Shown piece by piece: positions 46,481 through 56,780 of a DNA stretch of 64,000 bases. The stretch spans positions 60,317-124,316 of the forward strand of contig JAKFUF010000060.1 of NCBI GenBank assembly GCA_021732845.1, written 5' to 3'. The DNA is from Planctomycetaceae bacterium (GTDB lineage: Bacteria; Planctomycetota; Planctomycetia; Planctomycetales; Planctomycetaceae). A program made the position numbers and the translations under genes. The notes beneath the pieces are model-generated. The model did not search any database, was not told the origin of the DNA, and saw nothing but the letters and a program-made list of their open reading frames with translations. The stretch's first letter is position 1; the number at the start of each line of letters is the position of its first letter.

Positions 46481-47317
46481 ATGAGCGGTGGATTGCAACT
46501 TGAAGCGGCCATTCGAGAGGCCTGCCTGGCCGAGGCAACCGCGCGCAAACTCGGCAATGTGCATCCGCAGGCGTCATTCGACGATTTGACCCATGGCGAT
46601 TTCGTCGCCTCCGCCGAAGCGGCCGCGCCGTGGCTCGCCCGCGCGGGCGAGCTGGGAGTCGGCGCCGCCATCCTGGAAGCGGTCACCGCCACCCGCCACC
46701 GCGTCAACACCAACACCAATCTCGGCATCGCGCTGCTGATCGGACCGCTGGCCGCCGTCCCTTCAGAGCTGCCGTTGGCTGAAGGGATCTCATCGGTGCT
46801 GAAGTCCCTGACTCCAGCCGATGCCAACGCTGTCTATGAAGCGATTCGCCGGGCACAGCCAGGTGGCCTGGGCCGCGTGGCGCAGGCCGACGTCCACGAA
46901 GCCCCGACCATCGAACTGCGCGAGGCGATGCGGCTCGCCGCTGGCCGCGACCTGATCGCACAGCAATATGTCACCGACTTTGCTCTGGTTCTCGAGTCCG
47001 CCAGGTTCTTTGCCGACGGAGTGACCGAGGAGCGCATTCTCGACCTGCAGTTGCATTTGCTGTCCACTCAGCTCGACAGCCTGATCCTGCGAAAATGCGG
47101 TCCGCAAGTCGCAGAAGAGGCCCGCACCCATGCGCGCGGCGTGCTGCAGGCCGGACCTGCCGACAGCGAAACTGGCCGGCAGGCACGAATCAACTTCGAT
47201 GCGTGGCTCCGTGCCGACGGTCACCGCCGCAACCCCGGCACCACGGCCGACATCATCGCCGCCAGCCTCTTCGTGGCCCACCGCGATCCAGCATTGCCAG
47301 CGATTCTTCACGATTGA
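46481..47317 (+). CDS. CitG/MdcB-family triphosphoribosyl-dephospho-CoA synthase-like protein
   Basis: A 278-residue protein of the CitG superfamily, which makes the phosphoribosyl-dephospho-CoA prosthetic group precursor. Seen: EAAIREACLAEATARKLGNVHPQ (KPGNVHP-like motif), VTATRHRVNTNTNLGIALLIGPL and NPGTTADIIAASLFV, all conserved in the family. No citrate or malonate lyase genes are near. Family members also occur with tetrahydromethanopterin-related gene sets of planctomycetes and methylotrophs, which may be the true context; that link is inference. ATG 46481 is the family start; the upstream extension of the frame belongs to the glgX shadow. Confidence 0.85.
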   Translation: MSGGLQLEAAIREACLAEATARKLGNVHPQASFDDLTHGDFVASAEAAAPWLARAGELGVGAAILEAVTATRHRVNTNTNLGIALLIGPLAAVPSELPLAEGISSVLKSLTPADANAVYEAIRRAQPGGLGRVAQADVHEAPTIELREAMRLAAGRDLIAQQYVTDFALVLESARFFADGVTEERILDLQLHLLSTQLDSLILRKCGPQVAEEARTHARGVLQAGPADSETGRQARINFDAWLRADGHRRNPGTTADIIAASLFVAHRDPALPAILHD

Positions 47318-47339
47318 GCGAGCAGGGCTTGCCAGTGGT

Positions 47340-48410
47340 TCAGGCCTCCAGGCGGCGGCACACGGCCGCACCGACTTCGGTGGTGGTCGCCGTGCCGCCC
47401 AGGTCCGGGGTGCGTGGCTCACCACGCTTCAAGCCCGCGGTCACGGCCTGGTGAATCGCTGCCGCGGCGGTTTTCAAACCGAGATGCTCCAGCATCATTC
47501 CCGCCGACAGAATGGCGGCCAACGGATTCGCGATCCCCTTGCCGGTGATGTCCGGGGCCGAACCGTGCACCGGTTCGAACATGCTCGGGCACTTGCGGGT
47601 GGGGTCGATGTTGCCGCTGGAGGCGAGACCCATGCTGCCCACGACGATCGCCCCCAAATCGGTGAGAATGTCACCAAACAGGTTGCTGGCGACCACCACA
47701 TCGAACGATTCCGGGCGGCGGACGAATTCCATCACGGCCCGGTCGATCAGCAGCGACTCGGTGCTGATCTGAGGGAATTCCGCAGCCACGGCTGAGAATG
47801 TTTCGTCCCACAAAACCATCCCGTAGCCCTGGGCGTTGCTCTTGGTGATCGAGGAGACTTTTTTGCGCGGACGGGTGACCGCCGCTTCGAAGGCGGCGCG
47901 AATGATCCGCTCGCAGCCCCGGCGGGTGAAGACAGCGGTTTGGATCGCCACCTCTTCCGGCACCTGCTGATACAGCCGGCCCCCAATGTTGGCGTATTCG
48001 CCTTCGGTGTTCTCGCGAAACACCAGGATGTCGATGCTGCCGGGAGCCTTGTCGCGGAGCGGGCTGTCGACGCCATCGTACAGATACGAGGGCCGCAGGC
48101 AGACATACTGGTCGAACTTGCGGCGGATGGGCAGCAGGAGACCATTGAGCGTGATGTGGTCCTGGACCTTTGGATGTCCCACCGCGCCCAGCAGAATGGC
48201 ATCAAACGGCCGGAGTTGGTCCAGATAGTCGGCCGGAGCCATTCGGCCGTGCTCGAAGTAGTAGTCCGTCCCCCATGGAAACTTGGTCCACTCCAGCGCT
48301 GCGCCAGCCGGCTCGCGCCGCACGGCGATCTCCGCGGCGCGCATCGCCTCCCGCGTCACTTCCGGACCGATCCCGTCGCCTTCGAGTACCGCGATGCGAA
48401 AAGTCTGCAA
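47340..48410 (-). CDS. Tartrate/D-malate dehydrogenase (decarboxylating), LeuB/Icd family
   Basis: A 356-residue beta-decarboxylating dehydrogenase. Seen: [88 protein letters not shown] and [14 protein letters not shown]. The LLLPIRR-FDQY and absence of the LeuB RVP..DLR pattern favour the tartrate/D-malate dehydrogenase branch over LeuB or Icd. NAD+ and Mg/Mn are the usual cofactors. Its C-terminus ends 22 nt from the CitG-family stop, convergently. It could alternatively be a promiscuous isopropylmalate-type enzyme. Confidence 0.87.
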   Translation of the reverse strand: MQTFRIAVLEGDGIGPEVTREAMRAAEIAVRREPAGAALEWTKFPWGTDYYFEHGRMAPADYLDQLRPFDAILLGAVGHPKVQDHITLNGLLLPIRRKFDQYVCLRPSYLYDGVDSPLRDKAPGSIDILVFRENTEGEYANIGGRLYQQVPEEVAIQTAVFTRRGCERIIRAAFEAAVTRPRKKVSSITKSNAQGYGMVLWDETFSAVAAEFPQISTESLLIDRAVMEFVRRPESFDVVVASNLFGDILTDLGAIVVGSMGLASSGNIDPTRKCPSMFEPVHGSAPDITGKGIANPLAAILSAGMMLEHLGLKTAAAAIHQAVTAGLKRGEPRTPDLGGTATTTEVGAAVCRRLEA

Positions 48411-48484
48411 GTCGTCACTCCTTGGTAGTTGGGATCGGGAAAGAATGAAACAATGACCAATGTCTCAATGAACAATGCTTCTTA

Positions 48485-48699
48485 GGACCGCGGCAAGAAT
48501 AACTGTCGATTTTTGACGAGCCGCACAGCCAATGAGCCGGAGGGCCTTAGCCGGCCTTAGCCGGCCTTAGCCCCCGGTTGGAGGATGATCGGAAGACGCC
48601 AACGCCACGAACCGGACGCTAACGCGTGCCGGCTGATGAATCTGCCCTCAATCGGCGTCCATCCCAAGCAACTTCACCATGTTATTGTTGCCGCGATCC
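48485..48699 (+). mobile_element. MITE-like repeat copy 4 (intact reference copy)
   Basis: A 215-bp copy with 19-bp terminal inverted repeats (17 matches; consensus GGAYCGCGGCAASAATAAC) and TTA duplications at 48482-48484 and 48700-48702. It has three CCGGCCTTAG-type units where copies 1-3 have two. This copy shows the empty-site sequence for both insertions in copy 1. It lies between the dehydrogenase and pyrG; the remaining gap holds no gene. Confidence 0.88.
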
Positions 48700-48761
48700 T
48701 TACGACACCGCCTGAGCGAAAGCATTGGACATTGTTTCATTGGTCATTAGGTCATTCTTTC

Positions 48762-51241
<2,480 letters not shown>

Positions 51242-51305
51242 GGCTACCGTGGCTCAATTCCTTACAAACCAGTCAAGGCATGTGAGACAGAATTTCAAAT
51301 CTCTC

Positions 51306-51527
51306 AAATTTGACGTGTCCGACAAAAGCCAATTTCAAATCTCAAATTTCAAATTTCACAGTCTGTTCAGCTACACCGAACTGTCGACTGAGCTTCAATG
51401 GCGCGAATGTAACTGTTGCCCCACAGTGTGGATGCTGCGACAAAGTATTTTACTGTGAAATTTGAAATCTGAAATTTGAAATTGCGTTGGAGCCAGCAAA
51501 TGGACTTTTGTCGGACACGTCAAACTT
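51306..51527. repeat. 222-bp nested inverted-repeat element, AT-rich core
   Basis: Outer arms 51306-51328 and 51505-51527 (23 nt, one mismatch) enclose inner arms 51331-51361 and 51453-51483 (31 nt, two mismatches) made of AAATTTGAAATCTGAAATTT-like sequence. Similar AT-rich motifs occur at about 1870-1905, 51741-51780 and 60705-60790. The rest of 51242-51798 shows no gene. Confidence 0.75.
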
Positions 51528-51798
51528 GAGACGACTTTAACTCATCATTCTTCGTTTCCTTCGTTTGCTTCTGTTCAAAAATCCTCAGGTCAACCCGCCG
51601 ACCCCCAATGACTGCCGCTAATTTTCGGCGATGTCCGAGGGTGTATCACGTTCGAAAAAAAGTTTTGAACAGAGGGAAACGAAGGTAACGAAGTCTTAGG
51701 GGTGGCGTTCTCTGCCAGGGCCTCAAACGATCATAAAAAACTTTTTACTGCGAAATTTGAAGTCTGAAATTTCAAATTCCCTCCGTGAGGGAGGTTGC

Positions 51799-52797
51799 TC
51801 ATTCCTTCTTAAAATCCAGCCCCGCGAATCCCAGGTACGCGAACACGGTGAGCCACATGGTGGCTCCGGCGGCGTATTTGACGTTGGCCGGCAGTGGCGC
51901 GGGGGACCAGAATGCTTCGATGAAAGCAGCGATGAACAGCATGAACGCCGCGCCGATCGCGATCTGCACCGCTTCACGGCCGCGGACTTTGAGGGCTTCC
52001 ATCCGCGTTCGCTGGCCGGGATGCAAAATGGCGTCAGCCAGAATCAACCCGGCCCCGCCCGACACCGCGATCGCCGTCAGCTCGAAGCTGCCGTGCGTCA
52101 CGACAAAACTCAAGAATTTTTCCCGATGGGCGTCGCTCAAACTGGTGATGTATCCCGCCGCCGCGCCAATGAAAATGCCGTTGTAGACCAGATACCACAC
52201 GGTGCCGATACCCATGAGCATCCCCAGGGCAAACACCCGCAATGCGATGCCAGCGTTGTTGAAGATGTAAAACCCGGCCATGCCAGAGCGTTCGTTGCTG
52301 AACCCCTCCATGTAGCCGAGCCACCCCTGGTCCTTCTCGTCTTCGTCGGCCTCGTACATCTTGCCCATCTGTTCCAGTTGTTCAGGGGACATGATGCGGC
52401 TGGCCGTCTCTGGATTGAGCCGCACGAGCGTCCAGGTGACACCCAAAGGCACAAAGAAGAGTGTGGCGGCAACGAGGAAATATCCGATGTTGCGGCGAAA
52501 AATGCGGGGAAACTCGGTGGTGACGAAGCGGAACGAGTTCGCCAGATTACCTGGCGGCGCACTGTAGTAGGCGTTGTGCGCACGGGTGACCATGCCGTTC
52601 AAGTAGGACTCAAGACCGGTGCCCCAGTTTCGCGAGCGGATTGTTGCCAAGTCATAGCAGGCTCCGCGAAACAGGCGGGAAAACTCCGCCATCTCCTCGG
52701 CGCTGAGCCGGTTGCGGCGCAGGTTGAGGTCCTTGACCAGTTCGGCAAACCGCCGCCAGGCGTTTCGGCGTTTGTTGATGAAGTCGCGCTTGGTCAT
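51799..52797 (-). CDS. Stage II sporulation protein M (SpoIIM)-family membrane protein
   Basis: A 332-residue DUF95/SpoIIM-family protein. Seen: cytoplasmic helical N-terminus (DFINKRRNAWRRFAELVKDL), then membrane segments including YFLVAATLFFVPLGVTWTL, a loop with EQLEQMGKMYEADED, and the family segment NNAGIALRVFALGMLMGIGTVWYLVYNGIFIGAAAGYI followed by FVVTHGSFELTAIAVSGGAGLIL. This is the conserved core found also in non-sporulating bacteria. It overlaps the upstream RDD gene by 4 nt (52794-52797). SpoIIM-RDD pairs usually accompany MoxR/DUF58 genes; these are absent here. Membrane remodelling or transport is assumed. Confidence 0.9.
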   Translation of the reverse strand: MTKRDFINKRRNAWRRFAELVKDLNLRRNRLSAEEMAEFSRLFRGACYDLATIRSRNWGTGLESYLNGMVTRAHNAYYSAPPGNLANSFRFVTTEFPRIFRRNIGYFLVAATLFFVPLGVTWTLVRLNPETASRIMSPEQLEQMGKMYEADEDEKDQGWLGYMEGFSNERSGMAGFYIFNNAGIALRVFALGMLMGIGTVWYLVYNGIFIGAAAGYITSLSDAHREKFLSFVVTHGSFELTAIAVSGGAGLILADAILHPGQRTRMEALKVRGREAVQIAIGAAFMLFIAAFIEAFWSPAPLPANVKYAAGATMWLTVFAYLGFAGLDFKKE

Positions 52798-53750
52798 GCC
52801 CGGTCCCCATTCGCGGCATTCTGGCTGGGTTGGCTGGGTCGTTTCTGTCCCGCGCGGGCGTCCGGCCCGCGCGTCAGGCCGGCCGTGTCCTTGTCGTCAT
52901 CCAGCGTCTTGTGAAACGTCGCGTAGATGCTCGCCAGGAACGCCATTGGATAGCGGGTGACCACTTCCGGGTCACCCTGGTAATTGAGCCGCTTGGCCAG
53001 CACTTTGGCCAGCATCTGCGCCATTTCGTGGCCGCGGCGGTAGGTCAGAACATAGCGGCGGCCGAGGAATTCCTCGATCAGCGACAGGGTCCGGGCACTG
53101 GGGGAAAACCCCCCAATCTCACTGCGATTGAGAGGCTGAATCCGCTCCAGGATGACCGGCTCTCGCGGCAGCCGCACGGGGTTTTCTTCGATCACCATGG
53201 TCCGCGCGGCCAGATCGCCCAGCGTGCGGAAATTCCCGGTCGCGAATGCCGACAGCAGCCCCACGCCATAGACAGGAAATGCCGCCCCCACTGCCGTGGG
53301 CATGGCGTCGACCACGCGTACGAGGTTGCGGAGTACCGCGGACCAGATGGTGATCGGGTACCCGCCGTCCTGGATCACCCGCAGACGGAACGCCATTTTC
53401 CCCGGCGTTCGCCCGCGAAAGAACCACTCGGTGAGCGCGAAGTAGAACCAGAAGACCAAAAACACGAGGATCAGGGCCACGCCGGCCCCCAGCCCGACAC
53501 GCCCAGCCATCGCGGCCGCGAAGACGATCATCAGGCAAAACACGTAGACCACCCCGCTGATCAGCAGGTCGATCAAGTAGGCCCCGAGCCGCAGTGCCGG
53601 ACCCGCCAATTGGTAGGTCAGCACGACATTTTCCGGCGTTTCGACGGACTCGGTGAGATCGACGCGGGGCACAGGTGCCGAGCGCATGACAACCGCTATT
53701 TTCCGCGCGGAGGGAGGCAAATCCACAGCGGCAGAATTCAGAACCGGCAT
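52794..53750 (-). CDS. RDD-family membrane protein
   Basis: A 318-residue protein with an RDD domain (RLGAYLIDLLISGVVYVFCLMIVF, then WFFRGRTPGKMAFRLRVIQDGG), giving about four membrane helices between residues 50 and 180. A soluble C-terminal domain of ~130 residues follows, ending in basic, Gln/Pro-rich sequence. ATG 53750 gives a leader of 21 residues; ATG 53687 (MRSAPVPRVDL) is an alternative. It is followed with overlap by the SpoIIM gene. RDD proteins are linked to transport or envelope stress; no specific substrate is evident. Confidence 0.88.
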   Translation of the reverse strand: MPVLNSAAVDLPPSARKIAVVMRSAPVPRVDLTESVETPENVVLTYQLAGPALRLGAYLIDLLISGVVYVFCLMIVFAAAMAGRVGLGAGVALILVFLVFWFYFALTEWFFRGRTPGKMAFRLRVIQDGGYPITIWSAVLRNLVRVVDAMPTAVGAAFPVYGVGLLSAFATGNFRTLGDLAARTMVIEENPVRLPREPVILERIQPLNRSEIGGFSPSARTLSLIEEFLGRRYVLTYRRGHEMAQMLAKVLAKRLNYQGDPEVVTRYPMAFLASIYATFHKTLDDDKDTAGLTRGPDARAGQKRPSQPSQNAANGDRA

Positions 53751-53988
53751 CCTGATAGCATAAGCACCTTGGCGTGGCGTTCAAGGTTGGAGACCGTAGA
53801 TCAGAGATTTCGCGGCACCCCGCGAAACCTGCCGTTCGGGATCGCCTCAGTGGTTTGACCGGTCCGTTCCACACGAGTCAGGGAACGCTTGTCGGTGCCG
53901 CAGGCCGATCTGGTCGAGAAAGTGGCGCGTCCCTCAGGGCTCTTGTGGGGCATGGAGGTCGACGGCATGCTCCAGATCTTCCGATTTC

Positions 53989-54732
53989 TCAGCGACGCTT
54001 CTCAATGATCTCCCGCGAGGTCGCTCCCAGCACCTGCCGGGAGGTTGCATCTTGAACGAAGCCGATCACCGAGCCGGGTTTCGAACCTTGGCGTTTCCAT
54101 GAAAGCCGACCCGTGAAGGGCACTTTCAACGTGATCGTCTGGAATTCGCGCACGACATTGATGTGCGCCAGTTTTCGCCCACGATTCTCGCCCCGGTTTG
54201 GATTCGACATGGCAGCCGCCTCTGTCCACGCAACACACAGCGTGGCTCCCGCCGGAGCGCCGAGGATCTTGTAGTCAACCACAACCTCGTCGTCATTCGC
54301 GGACGGCTCCAAGTCAACGCTCGCGTCACTCTTTCGCGCGAGCGCCAACTTGATGCCTCCTTTGACCAAAGTCTCATCGGAACCCAAAAACTCCTCCGTT
54401 CCGTTGATGACGATTTGCGGGGTATACGGACTGTCGAGCTTCAAGAAGCGCGCGTAGTCCTGCTGCCGCTGGGTGTAGGCCCGGCTGGAAAACCGGTCCT
54501 TCCACCCCAGCCGATCCCAGTAGTCCACATGAAACGAAAGGCAATAGACCGCCTGCTGCGACTTCCGGGCTTCGGCGGCCAGCTTCGCCAGCAGGGCATC
54601 CGCTGGCGGACAACTCGAACAGCCCTCGGAGGTGAACAGTTCGACAACCGCCACGCCATCGCCTGCCACGGCAGGCGACACGAAGGCGATGCTGGCAAGC
54701 AGCAGGCTGATGAATAAAGCCGTCAATCGCAT
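53989..54732 (-). CDS. DUF1223 secreted thioredoxin-like protein
   Basis: A 247-residue exported protein of family DUF1223. Signal peptide 1-23 (LFISLLLASIAFVSPAVAG). The mature start is VVELFTSEGCSSCPPAD, with a CSSC thioredoxin-like motif, then VYCLSFHVDYWDRLGWKDRF and YTPQIVINGTEEFLGSD as in the family. The fold is thioredoxin-like plus a beta domain. It is probably a periplasmic redox or assembly factor. Single gene. The 238 nt between it and the RDD gene shows nothing recognisable. Confidence 0.9.
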   Translation of the reverse strand: MRLTALFISLLLASIAFVSPAVAGDGVAVVELFTSEGCSSCPPADALLAKLAAEARKSQQAVYCLSFHVDYWDRLGWKDRFSSRAYTQRQQDYARFLKLDSPYTPQIVINGTEEFLGSDETLVKGGIKLALARKSDASVDLEPSANDDEVVVDYKILGAPAGATLCVAWTEAAAMSNPNRGENRGRKLAHINVVREFQTITLKVPFTGRLSWKRQGSKPGSVIGFVQDATSRQVLGATSREIIEKRR

Positions 54733-54750
54733 GATGAGATCCGCGAGGAT

Positions 54751-54969
54751 TTACTGCTGTCGGATGAAGTATCCGGCAATCGAGAGCATTAGTAGGTCGC
54801 CGACAATCAATGAAACAACGCTGAACCAAGATCTCCCAGGCCCGTATTCCGGAAACAGTTGGGTGAACCACGTTCTCGCTGGTGTGCCCAGCGAGGACCA
54901 CCTCGTCGAGTTCACGAAAAGCACGTCCCCGGATTGAAGGTCGTCGCGAAGGACATTCCAATCGCGAAC
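54751..54969 (-). pseudogene. Possible remnant of a small membrane protein gene
   Basis: The minus frame ending at 54751 reads like real protein (LQSGDVLFVNSTRWSSLGT in outline, then GPGRSWFSVVSLIVGDLLMLSIAGYFIRQQ with one membrane helix). No suitable ATG/GTG with ribosome binding site starts it: the frame continues antisense into the beta-helix gene upstream. I treat it as a truncated gene whose 5' part was replaced. It could also be a chance frame. The remaining intergenic DNA to 55095 has no other candidate. Confidence 0.3.
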
Positions 54970-55095
54970 GCGGCAGTAAGCCGTCCTGCAGTAAGCCGTC
55001 CTTGTCACGGACGAGCGGCCGTTGCAAACTGACTGACATTGGTCGAGGCTGCCCGCCCGCCCAACTTCGTTGAGGAAAATGAGGAGATTCTCAAG

Positions 55096-56532
55096 ATGGC
55101 CAACGTCTTCGGGTTTGGTGCGGTCGGTAATGGAGTCGCGGATGACACGGCGGCGTTGCAGCACACGATCGATTCTGGCGACGGAGTGCTGCGGCTCAAC
55201 AAGGGGACTTATCGGATCACGAAGCCATTGGTGCTCGATCTGACGAAGACGGGGTTCGGGGCCGTCCGCGGCGAGGGCGGGGCGTCGCGGATCGTGATGG
55301 CCGGAGCGGGACCGGCGATCCGGGTGATCGGCGATCATCAGGGAACCGCCTCGCCGAGCAGTGTGCAGCCTCATACTTGGGATCAGGAGCGGCTCCCCAT
55401 GATCAGCGGCATCGAGATCGTCGGCGAGCATCCCGATGCCGTCGGCATTGAACTTCGCAAGACGATGAAGTGCGTGATCTCGCAGGTGCTGGTTCGCCGC
55501 TGCCGCATTGGCGTGCATCTGGTCGAACGGAATCGCGACTTCCTGCTGGCCGACTCGCACTTGTACGACAATCACGAGATCGGCTTGTTCTTCGATCGCT
55601 GCAACCTGCATCAGATCATCGTTCACGGCTGCCACATCAGTTGGAACAAGGTGGCTGGCATCAAGTCGCTCGGAGGAGACGTTCACAACTTGCAGATCGT
55701 CGGCAACGACATTGAATACAACAACGCGACTTCGGGGGGGGCGAGCAAGCCTCCAGCCGATTTGTCGCAGCATCCGGGCGGATCAGAAATCTGGTTCGAC
55801 GCGACCGACGGCGTCATCAGCGAGGTTACGATCAGCGGCAACACGATTCAAGCGACCGTGCAAACCAGCGGAGCAAACATCCGCATCGTCGGCGCTGCTG
55901 TCGAACGCCCTCAGCGAGCCGACTCGCCGAAGACGCAGAAGGTCGACACCGCGCACCTCATCAACATCACCGGCAATGTGCTCGGCAGCCAGTGGCGAGC
56001 GGTCGAACTCCGCCACGTCTCGCGCGTCACGATGACCGGCAACACGATTTACGACTCGGCCGATTTGTCCGTGTTCGCCGCGAAGAGTGCGGGCATCGTC
56101 GTCAGCGGCAACGCTTTCGCCTGGCGCGGCAATGATTCCGAACCGCCGAAGGACGGACTTCGTTTTGAAGATTGCGACAACGTGCTGCTCAGCGGTCTCG
56201 CGACGCAGCGTTTCTGCGCTGGTTCCGCCGAACGCGGAGCCGCAGTGACGTTCGTCCGTTGCAGCGACTGCGGAGTTTCCGACTGCCAGATCCTCGACCC
56301 GTTGCATCGCGGACTCGAACTGGAAGACTGCGTCCGCTGCCGAGTCGCCAACAACACGATTGTCGATCGCCGCGCGTCACCGTCGATGAAGCACGCGATC
56401 CGAGTCCTCGGCCACAGCCGCGACAACCTCATCACCGGCAACATCCTCGGCGGCGCGACCGAAAAACTGCTCGACACGATCGGGGAACCGTCCGAACTGC
56501 GAGACAACCTTCTGCTCCGCCAAGGAATCTAG
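55096..56532 (+). CDS. Right-handed beta-helix (pectate lyase-like) protein
   Basis: A 478-residue parallel beta-helix protein. Seen: an N-terminal pectate_lyase_3-type start (VFGFGAVGNGVADDTAALQHTIDSGDGVLRLNKGTYRI in outline), then repeated coils such as NLQIVGNDIEYNN, ITGNVLGSQWRAVELRHVSRVTMTGNTIYDS and LVISGNAF-like units. No signal peptide is seen, so export would need another route or the protein is intracellular. ATG 55096 with GAGGAG 9 nt upstream is preferred over 55039. Polysaccharide lyase or hydrolase function is possible, but catalytic residues cannot be assigned; it could be a phage-tail-spike-like or binding protein. Confidence 0.8.
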   Translation: MANVFGFGAVGNGVADDTAALQHTIDSGDGVLRLNKGTYRITKPLVLDLTKTGFGAVRGEGGASRIVMAGAGPAIRVIGDHQGTASPSSVQPHTWDQERLPMISGIEIVGEHPDAVGIELRKTMKCVISQVLVRRCRIGVHLVERNRDFLLADSHLYDNHEIGLFFDRCNLHQIIVHGCHISWNKVAGIKSLGGDVHNLQIVGNDIEYNNATSGGASKPPADLSQHPGGSEIWFDATDGVISEVTISGNTIQATVQTSGANIRIVGAAVERPQRADSPKTQKVDTAHLINITGNVLGSQWRAVELRHVSRVTMTGNTIYDSADLSVFAAKSAGIVVSGNAFAWRGNDSEPPKDGLRFEDCDNVLLSGLATQRFCAGSAERGAAVTFVRCSDCGVSDCQILDPLHRGLELEDCVRCRVANNTIVDRRASPSMKHAIRVLGHSRDNLITGNILGGATEKLLDTIGEPSELRDNLLLRQGI

Positions 56533-56633
56533 ATTTCTTCGAGTTCCGCGTTGACCACGAAGGACCGGACAAAGAATGAAGCACGCTTCAAGATGCTGAC
56601 CAAAGGCCGGTCTTCGGCAACGAAAAGGGGAAC

Positions 56634-56681
56634 CACGAATTCTCACGAATTTTCACGAATAAAACGAATGGCACGAATGGC
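56634..56681. repeat. Degenerate CACGAAT simple repeat
   Basis: Several CACGAAT/ACGAATG units in a row separate the beta-helix and GlgP genes; a similar short run occurs near 59110-59135. It is non-coding; the rest of 56533-56780 carries no gene. Confidence 0.5.
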
Positions 56682-56780
56682 AACGAGCAGGATTCCATCA
56701 CCCGCGAAGCCTTGCCGATTGATGATTCGTGACATTCGTATCCGTGGCGTGTTGCGCTTCGCTGCACACACCCTACCGGA

